From NCBI RefSeq assembly GCF_009909145.1, contig NZ_JAAAPJ010000013.1, positions 248,001 to 312,000 of the forward strand: a stretch of DNA of 64,000 nucleotides. The letters run 5' to 3'. How positions within the stretch are numbered: position 1 is the first letter of the stretch; every line of letters begins with the position of its first letter. The notes beneath the pieces are model-generated. The model did no database searches, was not told where the DNA came from, and worked only from the letters and a program-made list of their open reading frames with translations. Positions 16,501 to 25,675 of this stretch are shown one piece after another. The position numbers and the translations under genes are program-made. Origin of the DNA: Corallococcus silvisoli (GTDB taxonomy: Bacteria > Myxococcota > Myxococcia > Myxococcales > Myxococcaceae).

Positions 16501-17790
16501 CTACGACATCCGCGCCCACACCGCGGCGGCGGCCTCGCGCGACTGCTCGGCCACCACGGTGGGGTTCACCGACAGGGGCCGGCGTGCCCAGACGCGCCAC
16601 ACGCCGTCCACCATCACCGCCTCCACGTGGCGGCTGCCCAGCCCGTGCACCACGTGCCACGCCAGCGTCTCCGCGGTCAGCGGCGTGGGCGCCTGGTAGT
16701 CCAGCACCAGCAGGTCCGCGAGCGCGCCCTCGCGCATGGGGCCGATGGCCGCCTCGAACACCTGCGACGCCAGCCGGTGGCCGTTGGCCAGATAGCGCAG
16801 CACGTCGATGGGCTGCCCCGCCTCGCGCGAGCGCAGGTACGCCGCCTGCGCCTCCGCGAAGAGGTCCGGCGACGTGCCATCCGTGCCCAGCGACGCGCGC
16901 GCCCCGAACTTCAGCGCGGGCGCGTAGCCCACCTCCTGGCCCTGGTTGGAGCGCGGCGTGTGCAACAGCCACGTCCCCGTGGCCAGCACCTGCGCCAGGT
17001 CCGCCCACGCCAGGTGGCCCGCGTGCGCCGCCATCGCCCGGGGCGACAGCAGGTTGCCGTTGAGCAGCCGGGTCACGGGCGGGTTGCCGTGCCGCTCGGT
17101 GGACAGCCGCTCGTCCAGCGGATCCTCCGCGAGCGGGAAGTGCAGCCCGGCGCCGGTGGTGTTGAGCGCCTCGCCCAGGCCCTGGAGCGCGTCGTCGCCC
17201 AGCGTGAAGCAGGCGCTGGCGCCCACCTGTCCGCGGAAGCGGCCGCGGGCCTTGCGCGCGAAGCTGACCGTCTCCTCCAGGCCCTCCTCCCGGCCCACCG
17301 CGCCCATGCGGTCCGTCACCGCGTAGGACAGCACGCCGCGCACGCCCACTTCATGGAGGCCGCGCGCCGCGCGCAGCAGCGAGCCCGTCACCGCGCGGGG
17401 CGAGGCGTGCAGGTCGAACAGGGTCGTGGTGCCGCACTGGATGGACTCCAGGCCGCTCGCCGTGGCGGCCACCTGCACCGCGTCCAGGTCCAGCGCGTTC
17501 TCGAAGGGCCAGCGCACCTGCTCCAGCAGGGCCTGGTAGGACGCCGGGGTCGGCCGCACCAGCCCGCGCGACAGCACGCTCGCGAGCCGGTGGTGGGCGT
17601 TGACAAGCCCCGGGAAGACGAGCTTGCCGGACAGCGCGACCACCTCGTCGTCGGGGCCGGGCGCCAGGTCCTCGCCCCGGGCCACGATGCGCTCACCCTC
17701 GATGCGCAGGTCCACCCGCTCCACGGACGCGGGCTCCAGTTCGACGACGAAACCACCCTTGAGGACGGTGCCCAACATCCCTCCCTGCAT
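16501..17790 (-). CDS. Amidohydrolase-family protein (SsnA/ATZ-TRZ-like), metal ligands lost
   Basis: This 429-aa protein has the full composite-domain amidohydrolase layout: an N-terminal beta segment, a TIM barrel starting at KLVFPGLVNAH, and a C-terminal return to the beta domain (ADLLVLDYQAP.., VMVDGVWRVWARR). Enzymes of this group use H-x-H after strand 1, His after strand 5, His after strand 6 and Asp after strand 8. Here strand 1 reads H66-H67-R68 (second His is Arg) and strand 5 reads H217-F218-P219 where the ligand His is Pro. His256/259, Glu222 and Asp304 (LGTDGTS) remain. Deaminase or hydrolase activity is therefore doubtful. A second start at 17778 is possible. Confidence 0.85.
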   Translation of the reverse strand: MQGGMLGTVLKGGFVVELEPASVERVDLRIEGERIVARGEDLAPGPDDEVVALSGKLVFPGLVNAHHRLASVLSRGLVRPTPASYQALLEQVRWPFENALDLDAVQVAATASGLESIQCGTTTLFDLHASPRAVTGSLLRAARGLHEVGVRGVLSYAVTDRMGAVGREEGLEETVSFARKARGRFRGQVGASACFTLGDDALQGLGEALNTTGAGLHFPLAEDPLDERLSTERHGNPPVTRLLNGNLLSPRAMAAHAGHLAWADLAQVLATGTWLLHTPRSNQGQEVGYAPALKFGARASLGTDGTSPDLFAEAQAAYLRSREAGQPIDVLRYLANGHRLASQVFEAAIGPMREGALADLLVLDYQAPTPLTAETLAWHVVHGLGSRHVEAVMVDGVWRVWARRPLSVNPTVVAEQSREAAAAVWARMS

Positions 17791-18063
17791 CCGCGACGAT
17801 TCGCGAGGTTCGTGAAGGCGGCCCCCTCCCCTTAGGGGTCACGCTTAAAGCCGCGCACGTTAGCACTCCCGCCCCGCCGGACGTCATCGGGTCCACGCTT
17901 CGTTCCACCCACACCCGTCGTCACAACCGCGCCAACACGGCGCGCATGCCCCGAGGCGAGGGTTCTTCGGTGCCGGAACATCCGCGCGAGTTGGGAACAG
18001 CCGGGCAGGCGGGCCGGCAGGACGTTGGGCACCGGGGGCGCGGCCCCGTAGACTGCCGCCACC

Positions 18064-20298
18064 TTGGCGTCGGACCCCGACATCTCCTGGGCAGGCCGCT
18101 ACCGCCTCAGCGCGCGCATCGCGACGGGCGGCATGGCGGAGGTGTATCTGGCGCGGGCCATCGCGCCGGACGGCCAGCGAGGCCCGGCGGTGGCGGTGAA
18201 GCGGCTGATGCCGCACCTCGTCGCGGACCGGCGCATCGTGCAGATGTTCCTCAACGAGGCGCGCATCACCGCGCAGGTGCGCCACCCCCACGTGGTGTCC
18301 ATCCTGGAGCTGGGCATGGAGGGGGGAGAGCCCTTCATCGCCATGGAGCTGTTGGAGGGGCGCTCGTTCGCGGAGGTGCGGCAGGAGGCCGCCGAGCGCG
18401 GCCAGCGCGTTCCCCTGGGCATCACGCTGCGCGTGCTGGTGGACGCGTGCCGGGGGCTGGACGCCGCGCACCGGGCCGTGGACGAGGCGGGGCGGCCGCT
18501 GAAGATCGTCCACCGCGACTTCACGCCGGACAACATCCACGTGGGCGTGAACGGCGCGGTGAAGGTCATCGACTTCGGCATCGCGAAGGCGGATGCGCTG
18601 GGCTCCGGGACGGAGCCGGGGACGCTGAAGGGCAAGTTCTTCTACATGTCGCCGGAGATGATCGCCGGCCGCAGCGTGGACCACCGCGCGGACCTCTTCG
18701 CCGCGGGGGTGATGCTCTATGAGCAGCTGTGCGGCCGGCGGCCCTTCACGGGCATGTCCACCGACGAGGTGCTGACGCGCATCTCGGAGGGCCGGCCGAA
18801 GCCGCCCACCGCGTTCGACCCGTCGGTGCCGCAGGCGCTGGAGTCGGTGTGCCTGATGGCGCTCGCGAAGGACCCGGCGGACCGCTTCGACAGCCTGCAG
18901 ACCTTCATCGCCGCCATCGAGCTGCTCGGTGGCCCCGCGGAGGTCGCCACGCCGGCGCAGGTGGCCGCGTACCTGGACACGCTGTTCCCGCCCGACAGCG
19001 ACCCCAAGCGGCTGGCGCTGCGCCGGGCGAGGCTGGCGGATCCGTCCAGTTCGGGCACGGACGCCACGCAGGGCGCGGACGTGCTGCCGCCCTTCGGCGT
19101 GCGGGGCATCCCCTCCTGGCCCGTGCCGCCGGCCATGGTCCACACCGTGTCGCTGCGCGGCGGCTCCCGCCCCGGAGTCCCCGCCCCCCAGGGTCTGACG
19201 GGCGAGGGCACCGGACCCGCCCCCGCGGACGCCGGAGGGCCCGGCCCGGCACCCGCCTCGCCGACGGAGGCCGGCGCCACCGCGCCCCCCTCCCCCGCGT
19301 CGCGTCCGCCCCGGAAGTCCTCCCGCGCCCCGAAGGTGGAGGGCGGCCCGGCGGCGCCCCGGTCGCGCCGGGCCCTCTTCATCGCCCTGGGCGTGCTCGC
19401 GCTGGGCGGGCTGGGCGCGGGAGCCGCGTGGTCCCTGCGGCGCCCGGACGTCGCCCCCACCGCGCGGCTCGCCGCCGCCGAGTCCGCCACGACGAAGGAA
19501 GCGAAGGTGGCCGCGCTGGACGGGCTGGCCCGGGACGTGCGCGCCACGGCCCCCGAGCTGGCCCGCGCGGGCACCCTGCTGTTGAACGCGGGCGCCCACC
19601 CGCAGGCCCTGGCGCTGGCGGAGGCCTACACCGCGCGCTTCCCGAAGGAGGCGGAGGCGCACCTGCTCGCCGCGCGCGCCGCCACCGAGCTGCGCATGGG
19701 CAAGCGCGCCGAGCGCGCCATCGACGAGGCCACCCTGCTCGCGCCCAAGGACATCCGCGCGCCCCTGGCCCTGGCCGACCTGCGGGCCCTCCAGGGCGAC
19801 GTGCCCGGCGCGCTGACGGCGCTCGCGAAGGCGTACGCGCAGGCGCCGGACTCCGCGCAGGTCGCCCCCCGCTACGGCCAGCTCCTGTCGCAAGGGGGCC
19901 GGCTGGACGAGGCCGCCGCCGTGTTGTCCACCTGGACGCGCCAGCACGACGACGCCGCGTCCCTCGCGGAGCTGGGCTTCGTGCGCTTCCGCCAGGAGAA
20001 GCTGGACGACGCGGTGGCGCTGCTCAAGCGCGCGCAGAAGAAGGCCCCCACGCTCGCGGTGGCCCACTCGTACCTGGGGGCCGTCCTCTTCCGTCAGGGC
20101 GACCTTCGCGGCGCCGAGCGCGAGTACCGGGAAGCCGAGCGGCTGGCCCCGGACGACCCCCGGGCCCTGACCGCGCGCTGCCAGCTCCACGTCCACGAGG
20201 GCGATGCCGCCCGGGTGGCCGAGGTGAAACGTACGCTGGCGGAAAGGTTCCCCGACCGCGCGTTGGCCCTCGCGGCCGAGTGCGGCTCGAAGAAATAG
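18064..20298 (+). CDS. Ser/Thr protein kinase with transmembrane segment and TPR region
   Basis: This 744-aa protein has an N-terminal Hanks-type kinase domain (about 12-280): glycine loop IATGGMAEVY, VAVKRL lysine, HRDFTPDN catalytic loop and DFGIAKA. The loop Lys of HRDxKxxN is Thr, a change common in myxobacterial kinases. A Pro/Ala-rich linker (about 340-430) leads to one membrane helix (LFIALGVLALGGLGAGAAW), and the extracytoplasmic part is TPR-like (about 470-740). It likely senses outside and phosphorylates inside targets. The start is a TTG at 18064 and is not certain. It heads an operon with the esterase gene 8 bases downstream. Confidence 0.9.
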   Translation: MASDPDISWAGRYRLSARIATGGMAEVYLARAIAPDGQRGPAVAVKRLMPHLVADRRIVQMFLNEARITAQVRHPHVVSILELGMEGGEPFIAMELLEGRSFAEVRQEAAERGQRVPLGITLRVLVDACRGLDAAHRAVDEAGRPLKIVHRDFTPDNIHVGVNGAVKVIDFGIAKADALGSGTEPGTLKGKFFYMSPEMIAGRSVDHRADLFAAGVMLYEQLCGRRPFTGMSTDEVLTRISEGRPKPPTAFDPSVPQALESVCLMALAKDPADRFDSLQTFIAAIELLGGPAEVATPAQVAAYLDTLFPPDSDPKRLALRRARLADPSSSGTDATQGADVLPPFGVRGIPSWPVPPAMVHTVSLRGGSRPGVPAPQGLTGEGTGPAPADAGGPGPAPASPTEAGATAPPSPASRPPRKSSRAPKVEGGPAAPRSRRALFIALGVLALGGLGAGAAWSLRRPDVAPTARLAAAESATTKEAKVAALDGLARDVRATAPELARAGTLLLNAGAHPQALALAEAYTARFPKEAEAHLLAARAATELRMGKRAERAIDEATLLAPKDIRAPLALADLRALQGDVPGALTALAKAYAQAPDSAQVAPRYGQLLSQGGRLDEAAAVLSTWTRQHDDAASLAELGFVRFRQEKLDDAVALLKRAQKKAPTLAVAHSYLGAVLFRQGDLRGAEREYREAERLAPDDPRALTARCQLHVHEGDAARVAEVKRTLAERFPDRALALAAECGSKK

Positions 20299-20306
20299 CT
20301 TCCCGC

Positions 20307-21329
20307 ATGCGCCGTCCCCTGCTCCCCCTCACCCTGGCCAGCTTGCTGCTGGCCGCCACCGCCTGCGACCCCGCCTCGGGCGCCTCGCCGTCCGCCGACG
20401 CGGGGACGCCCCCGCTGGACTCCAGCGCCGGAGACGTGGCGCCCGCGGACCGCACCGCCTGCGCGGGCCTCACCGTGACCGCTGGCACCTACGACTGGAC
20501 GGTCGAGCACGACGGCCGCACCCGCGCCTACCGCGTCCACGTCCCCGCCGGCTACGACGCCACGAAGCCCACGCCCGTCGTCCTCAGCTTCCACGGGTTC
20601 AGCTCCAACGAGCTGGAGCAGGAGCAGCTGACCGGCCTCTCCCCCCTGGGCGACGCCGAGGGCTTCATCGCGGTGTACCCGCGCGGCCTCAACTTCCAGG
20701 AGGTCTACGGCCGGGGCGACCTGGACTCGCGGAGCTGGAACGCCGACGCGTGCTGCGGACCGGCGCAGCTTGGCAAGGTGAACGACGTGGGCTTCGTGGA
20801 CGCGCTGCTCGCGGACCTGGACACGCGCGTGTGCACGGATCCCCGCCGCGTCTTCGCCAACGGCTTCTCCAACGGCGGCTTCTTCTCCTACCGCCTGGCG
20901 TGTGAGCGCGCGCAGCGCATCGCCGCCATCGCGCCCGTCTCGGGCATGGAGGCCGTAACGGACTGCCACCCCTCCCGGCCCGTGCCAGTGCTCCACTTCC
21001 ACGGCACCGCCGACGCGACCATCTTCTACGACGGGGGCGACAACCTCCTCGCGGTCGGAGGCAAGCTCTACCCGTCCGCCCCCGAGTCCGTGCGCCGCTT
21101 CGCCGAGCGCAACGGCTGCACCGGCCCCCAGCAGCAGACGTATCAACATGGCAACAGCACCTGCGTGGCGTCCACCGGCTGTCAGCCGGAGAGCGCCACC
21201 GCGAGCCTGTGCACCGTCACCGGCGGCAAGCACGCCTGGCCCGGCCAGCCGCTCTACAATGACGGCACGCTGGACCTGGACGCGTCGCGGGAGATGTGGC
21301 GCTTCTTCCAGGCCCGTCCGCGCCCCTGA
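20307..21329 (+). CDS. Secreted lipoprotein esterase (PHB depolymerase/feruloyl esterase-like)
   Basis: This 340-aa alpha/beta hydrolase begins with a lipoprotein-type signal (LASLLLAATAC, Cys near residue 21). The nucleophile is the Ser in GFSNGG, the acid is probably the Asp in HGTADATIFYDGG, and the His lies in GGKHAWPG. The oxyanion region is LSFHGF. The arrangement fits the CE1/PHB-depolymerase group of extracellular esterases. Several Cys (DACCGP, DCHP, TCVASTGC) suggest disulfides. It starts 8 bases after the kinase stop, so it is likely cotranscribed. Substrate (ferulate, acetyl-xylan or polyester) cannot be told from sequence. Confidence 0.85.
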   Translation: MRRPLLPLTLASLLLAATACDPASGASPSADAGTPPLDSSAGDVAPADRTACAGLTVTAGTYDWTVEHDGRTRAYRVHVPAGYDATKPTPVVLSFHGFSSNELEQEQLTGLSPLGDAEGFIAVYPRGLNFQEVYGRGDLDSRSWNADACCGPAQLGKVNDVGFVDALLADLDTRVCTDPRRVFANGFSNGGFFSYRLACERAQRIAAIAPVSGMEAVTDCHPSRPVPVLHFHGTADATIFYDGGDNLLAVGGKLYPSAPESVRRFAERNGCTGPQQQTYQHGNSTCVASTGCQPESATASLCTVTGGKHAWPGQPLYNDGTLDLDASREMWRFFQARPRP

Positions 21330-22087
21330 AGGAGTCCGCCACGCCGCCCCGTGCACTCATCATCAACGCCGATGACCTGGGCTACGACCCGGGCATCACG
21401 CGGGGCATCCTCCAGGCCCTGCGCGAGGGCGCCGTCTCCTCCGCCACCCTGATGGTCAACACGCCCTGGAGCGAGGAGGCCGCGCGGCAGGCGCGGGGGT
21501 TCGCCATCGGGTTGCACCTCAACCTGGACCGGGGTCCACCCGTCGGCGCTGGCTTCCCGCGCCAGGGGCTCACCGGGGACGGAGGCTTCGCGGGAGCCCG
21601 GGTGGACGCGCTCCCCGCGGACGCGGTGGAGGCGGAGGCGTTCGCGCAGCTGGAGCGGCTGGAGCGGCTCCTGGGCCAGCCCGCCACGCACCTGGACGTG
21701 CACAAGCACCTGCACCGGCACCCCCAGGTCCTGGAGGGCGTGTCGCGCGTCGCCCGGCGCGCGGGGCTGCCGGTGCGCTCCCTGGACGCGGACATGCGCG
21801 CCGCGCTGCGGGCCCGGGGCGTGGCCACGAATGACGCCTTCGCCGGCGAGTCCGGCGAAGCGGCCTGGTGGACCCAGGAGCGCTTCGCCTCCGCGCTGGC
21901 GGCGCTCGCCCCCGAGGGCGTCACGGAGTGGATGTGTCACCCGGGATACCCGCCCGAGGTCGTCACCAGCCGCTATGCCGCGCAGCGGGAGGTGGAGCTG
22001 GCCACCTTCCTCCATGCACGCACGCGTGAAGCCCTGGTGCGCGCCGGAGTGCGCCCCACGGACTTCCGCGTCCTCCACGCCGGATGA
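21296..22087 (+). CDS. ChbG/YdjC-family carbohydrate deacetylase
   Basis: This protein of up to 263 aa starts its domain with LIINADDLG, the metal-binding opening of ChbG/YdjC deacetylases. HLDVHKHLHRHP supplies the two further His ligands, and EWMCHPGY matches the C-terminal block. Family members remove acetyl groups from chitooligosaccharides and similar sugars. The start is problematic: the only in-frame GTG/ATG/TTG is GTG at 21296, which overlaps the esterase end by 34 bases, while the good Shine-Dalgarno AAGGAG (21329-21334) points to an in-frame ACG at 21341. Third gene of the kinase-esterase-deacetylase operon. Confidence 0.85.
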   Translation: MALLPGPSAPLKESATPPRALIINADDLGYDPGITRGILQALREGAVSSATLMVNTPWSEEAARQARGFAIGLHLNLDRGPPVGAGFPRQGLTGDGGFAGARVDALPADAVEAEAFAQLERLERLLGQPATHLDVHKHLHRHPQVLEGVSRVARRAGLPVRSLDADMRAALRARGVATNDAFAGESGEAAWWTQERFASALAALAPEGVTEWMCHPGYPPEVVTSRYAAQREVELATFLHARTREALVRAGVRPTDFRVLHAG

Positions 22088-22088
22088 C

Positions 22089-23993
22089 TTACGCCGGGGT
22101 GACGAGCGGGGCCTCCAGCTCCACGGGCGTCAGGGCCCGGCGCCGCTCGCGCGTCAGCACGTCGCGCACGCCCGCGAGCAGCTCCGCGGGACGGTAGGGC
22201 CTGGAGCACAGCGCGGCGTCCTCCTGCGCCCACCACGGCCGCGCGTCCCCCGCGAGCAGGATGGGCACCGGCCGCGCTCGCGGCAGCGTGGCGAACGTCT
22301 CCAGGAAGGTGCCCACCTGCGGCTGCGTGGCGCTCGTCGACAGGACGATGAGGTCCACGGGCAGGTGCGTCGCCTTGCGCAGGGCCTCCGCGCCGCTCTC
22401 CACGGTGAACACCTCGAAGCCCTCGGCGCGCAGGGTGCGCTCCGCCGCGGCCTCCTGGCCCCGGTCCTCGTCCAGCACCAGCACGCGCCGGGGCAGCCTG
22501 CGCACCTCGTGCGCCGGCATGCGCGGCAGGTCCAGCGTGAAGGTGGAGCCCTCGCCCTCCAGGCTCCGCAGCGCCAGCGTGCCCCCGTGCATCTTCACGA
22601 TGGAGTGGCTGATGAACAGCCCCAGGCCCAGCCCTCCGAAGTTGCGGTGCGACACGTTGCGCGCCCGGTAGAAGCGCTGGAACACCAGCGCCTGATCCGC
22701 GCCCGGGATCCCGATGCCGTGGTCCTGCACCTGGATGCGCGCCGCGTCCGCCGTGCGCCCCACCCGCACCGCGATGGGCGTCCCCGCCGGGCTGTACTTG
22801 TGCGCGTTCTCCAGCAGGTTCACCAGCACCTGCTCCAGCCGGTCCCGGTCGCCCAGCATCCAGACGCCATCGGGAGGGACCTCCACCGTGAAGGGGCGCT
22901 CGAAGGCGTGGCGGAAGTGGTCCACCACCTCCGCCACCAGCTGCCCCACCTCCAGCGGGGCCGAGTCCAGCGCCAGCCGCCCCAGCTCCAGGCGGCTTGC
23001 GTCCAGCAGGTCCTCCACCAGCCCCGCGAGCCGGTCCACCTGCCGCTTGGACTTGAGCACGCTGGCGAGCGCCACCGGCTGCCCCGCGGAGAGCCGGCGC
23101 TCCATGGAGTACAGGCCCAGCTTCAGCGGCGTGAGCGGCGTCTTCAGCTCGTGCGACGCGATGGACATGAACTCCTCGCGCACGCCCAGGGCCGCCTGGG
23201 CCTCGCGCAGCAGGCGCGCGTTCTCCACCGCCACCGCCAGCTGGCTGGCCGCCGCGCTCCACATCTCCAGCTCGCGCACGGAGAAGGACGCGCCCTGTTC
23301 CTTGTAGATGAGCAGCAGCCCCACCGTGCGGCGCGGCGCGCACAGCGGCACCGCCGCGAACACCGACCCCTCCGCGTCCCCGGAGCCGCGCTGGAGGCCC
23401 AGCTGCGGCTGGCGCAGGGCCAGGGCCTGCCGGTAGGGGTCCTCCGACGGGTCGAACGCATCCTGGGGCGCGTCATGTCCCTCCAGGTCCGACACCGCCT
23501 GGCGCTTCAGCGTCGCGTCGTCCTGCTCGTAGAGGAACACCTCCGCGCGGCGCACCTGCGCGCACCGCACCAGCGACACCACGGCGGCCGAGCAGACGCG
23601 GTCCACCTCCAGGGACTCCCCCACCGCGCGGGCAATCTCCCGCACGGCCTGTGAAAAGGCGCCCTCGTCGTCCACGCCGGAGGGCTCCATCACCAGCCAG
23701 GCCCCGGAGGCGCCGCCCGTCCGGGTGGGCCTCACCTGCACGCGCACCTGCCGGAGCGCGCGGGTGATGACGTGGCCTGAGTGCGCCCGGCCCTCGCGGA
23801 GGGCGCGCTCCAGGGCGTCCAGGCCGCGGCCCCGCTCCAGCGCGTCCAGCAGCGGACCTCCGGGCGCCAGCGCCACGCCCGTCTTGGCCGCGAAGCCCTC
23901 CTCGCACCACTGGACGCGGAGGTCGGAGCCCACGCGCAGCAGCGCTTGGGGCAGGCACGAGAGGACATCCTCGACGTCGTTGGGTGGCAGCAT
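22089..23993 (-). CDS. Hybrid histidine kinase with degenerate receiver domain
   Basis: This 634-aa cytoplasmic protein has an N-terminal PAS-like region (1 to about 110), a GAF domain (about 120-265), a HisKA segment with phospho-acceptor His281 in SIASHELKTPLT, and an intact ATPase domain (Asn396 in NLLENAHKY, DHGIGIP, GGLGLGLF). The C-terminal receiver (about 502-615) keeps the acidic pair in VLVLDED. It has Ser552 where the phospho-accepting Asp should be (LIVLSTSATQP) and Arg598 in place of the conserved Lys (SRPY). The kinase should be active; its own receiver should not accept phosphate. It converges with the ChbG gene one base away. Confidence 0.9.
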   Translation of the reverse strand: MLPPNDVEDVLSCLPQALLRVGSDLRVQWCEEGFAAKTGVALAPGGPLLDALERGRGLDALERALREGRAHSGHVITRALRQVRVQVRPTRTGGASGAWLVMEPSGVDDEGAFSQAVREIARAVGESLEVDRVCSAAVVSLVRCAQVRRAEVFLYEQDDATLKRQAVSDLEGHDAPQDAFDPSEDPYRQALALRQPQLGLQRGSGDAEGSVFAAVPLCAPRRTVGLLLIYKEQGASFSVRELEMWSAAASQLAVAVENARLLREAQAALGVREEFMSIASHELKTPLTPLKLGLYSMERRLSAGQPVALASVLKSKRQVDRLAGLVEDLLDASRLELGRLALDSAPLEVGQLVAEVVDHFRHAFERPFTVEVPPDGVWMLGDRDRLEQVLVNLLENAHKYSPAGTPIAVRVGRTADAARIQVQDHGIGIPGADQALVFQRFYRARNVSHRNFGGLGLGLFISHSIVKMHGGTLALRSLEGEGSTFTLDLPRMPAHEVRRLPRRVLVLDEDRGQEAAAERTLRAEGFEVFTVESGAEALRKATHLPVDLIVLSTSATQPQVGTFLETFATLPRARPVPILLAGDARPWWAQEDAALCSRPYRPAELLAGVRDVLTRERRRALTPVELEAPLVTPA

Positions 23994-24193
23994 TCGCGGG
24001 GCGGGGACACGCTTCAGGGGTCGCCGGAGGGAGATAGGAATCCCCGAGCATGTTCGCCAACCGCCCCTGGACGTTCTCTTGTCCTGGAGTCCCCCTGCCC
24101 GTTGGAACCCGAACAGAGCCGGCGCCGGGCAGCCAGGGAGGCGACGTCCCGCGGGGCGGTGACAGCGGGCGAACGTGTGCTATGCGACAGCGC

Positions 24194-24559
24194 ATGTCCT
24201 CTCAGCCGTCCAAGGAAATCCAGACCTTCCCCAACCCGGCCGCCGATCGCGACTATGAGATCGCCTTCGACGTTCCGGAGTTCACGTGCCTGTGCCCGCT
24301 GACGGGCCAGCCGGACTTCGCGCGCTTCACCATCAAGTACGTGCCGGATCAGCTGTGCGTGGAGCTGAAGAGCCTGAAGCTCTACATGTGGTCGTACCGC
24401 AACGAGGGCGCCTTCCACGAGAAGGTGACCAACACCATCGCGGACGACATCATCAAGGCCATCCAGCCGCGCAAGCTCACCGTGGTGGGCGACTTCTTCG
24501 TGCGCGGCGGCATCGGCACCCTCGTCACCGTCACGCACGACAAGAAGCAGCAGGCGTAG
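24194..24559 (+). CDS. queF: PreQ1 synthase (NADPH-dependent 7-cyano-7-deazaguanine reductase)
   Basis: This 121-aa protein is the short, YkvM-like unimodular QueF, which reduces preQ0 to preQ1 in queuosine synthesis. Cys34 in EFTCLCPLTGQPDF forms the thioimide with substrate and Asp41 is the partnering acid. LKSLKLYMWSYRNEGAFHE is the QueF signature helix. The ATG at 24194 gives the usual N-terminus; another ATG lies at 24182, and the longer frame from 24050 crosses non-coding sequence. No preQ1 riboswitch-like element is evident upstream. Confidence 0.93.
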   Translation: MSSQPSKEIQTFPNPAADRDYEIAFDVPEFTCLCPLTGQPDFARFTIKYVPDQLCVELKSLKLYMWSYRNEGAFHEKVTNTIADDIIKAIQPRKLTVVGDFFVRGGIGTLVTVTHDKKQQA

Positions 24560-24580
24560 TCAGCCCGCCCGGCCCCGTCC

Positions 24581-25675
24581 TCAGCGGGTCAGCTGCTCCA
24601 GGAGCGGCGCCCACTGGGACTGGGACAGGTAGAGGCCGGTGCCGGCCGCGGCGGCGAGCGCGGCCAGCACCCACTTGAGCGGGCTCCGGGAGCGCGCGGG
24701 CTTGGGCGTGGAGAAGACGTCCAGCACGCCCAGCTCCTGCTGGGTGAGGTGGGCCAGGGCCTCGGTTTCGGTGAGCTTCTCGCGGTAGCGCAGGAAGGCC
24801 ACGAGCAGCGCGGGGTGGGACACGCGCACCTCGTGGGCCAGGAACAGGTCCAGCTCGCGGCGCATGGCCGCGGCGTCCGGGAAGCGGGCCTCCGGCTTCA
24901 CCGACAGCGCGCGCTTCACGATGCGCGCGAGCGGCGGCGGCACCTGCGGGGCCACCTTCTGGAGCGGCGTGAACTTGCCGTCGCGGATGCGGGCGAACAC
25001 CTCGCCGGCGGACTTGCCCACGAAGGGGCGGACGCCGGAGAGGGATTCGTAGAGCAGCACGCCCAGGGAGAAGATGTCGGTGCGCGCGTCGATGGGCGCG
25101 CCCGTCACCTGCTCCGGGGACATGTATGACGGCGTGCCCACGGCCATGCCCTGCTGGGTGAGCGCTTCGAGGCTCACGTCCTTGGCGATGCCGAAGTCCA
25201 TCAGCTTCACCTCCCCCGTCTTGGTGAGCATGACGTTCGCGGGCTTGAGGTCGCGGTGGATGATGCGGCGAAAGTGCGCGTGGTCCAGCGCGCTGGCGAT
25301 GCGCGCGCCGATGACCGCGGCGACGTCCGGCGGCAGCGGGCCGTCCTTGATGAGCGAGTGGAGCGTGGGGCCGTCCACGTACTCCATGACCATGAAGAGG
25401 CTGTCGTTCTTCTCCACCAGGTCATACAGGGTGACGATGTTCTGGTGGCGGAAGGCGGCCAGCGCCAGCGCCTCGCGGCGGAAGCGGGACAGGGCCTCCT
25501 GGTCGCGCTGGCCTTCGGGCAGCAGCTCCTTGATGGCCACCTCGCGCTGAAGCAGCTCATGCAGGCCGCGATACACGAGCGCCATGCCACCCCGGCCCAG
25601 CTCTCCCAGCACGCGGCAGGCGCCTATCTTGCGGTGACGAACGGCTTTCTCATTCTTCTCGGCGGCGACGGTCAC
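24581..25675 (-). CDS. Ser/Thr protein kinase with C-terminal membrane anchor
   Basis: This 364-aa protein has a complete Hanks-type kinase domain (about 17-280): LGRGGMALVY glycine loop, VAIKEL lysine, HRDLKPANV catalytic loop, DFGIAKD, GTPSYMSPEQ activation segment. All catalytic residues are present. After a helical spacer there is one membrane helix close to the C-terminus (WVLAALAAAAGTGLYL), leaving only about 15 residues outside, so no obvious external sensor. It converges with queF, 21 bases apart. Confidence 0.93.
   Translation of the reverse strand: MTVAAEKNEKAVRHRKIGACRVLGELGRGGMALVYRGLHELLQREVAIKELLPEGQRDQEALSRFRREALALAAFRHQNIVTLYDLVEKNDSLFMVMEYVDGPTLHSLIKDGPLPPDVAAVIGARIASALDHAHFRRIIHRDLKPANVMLTKTGEVKLMDFGIAKDVSLEALTQQGMAVGTPSYMSPEQVTGAPIDARTDIFSLGVLLYESLSGVRPFVGKSAGEVFARIRDGKFTPLQKVAPQVPPPLARIVKRALSVKPEARFPDAAAMRRELDLFLAHEVRVSHPALLVAFLRYREKLTETEALAHLTQQELGVLDVFSTPKPARSRSPLKWVLAALAAAAGTGLYLSQSQWAPLLEQLTR

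Noticed and set aside
17585..17605. TTGACA-like box GTTGACAAG as a promoter
   Set aside because: It lies inside the amidohydrolase coding region with no -10 partner at suitable spacing.
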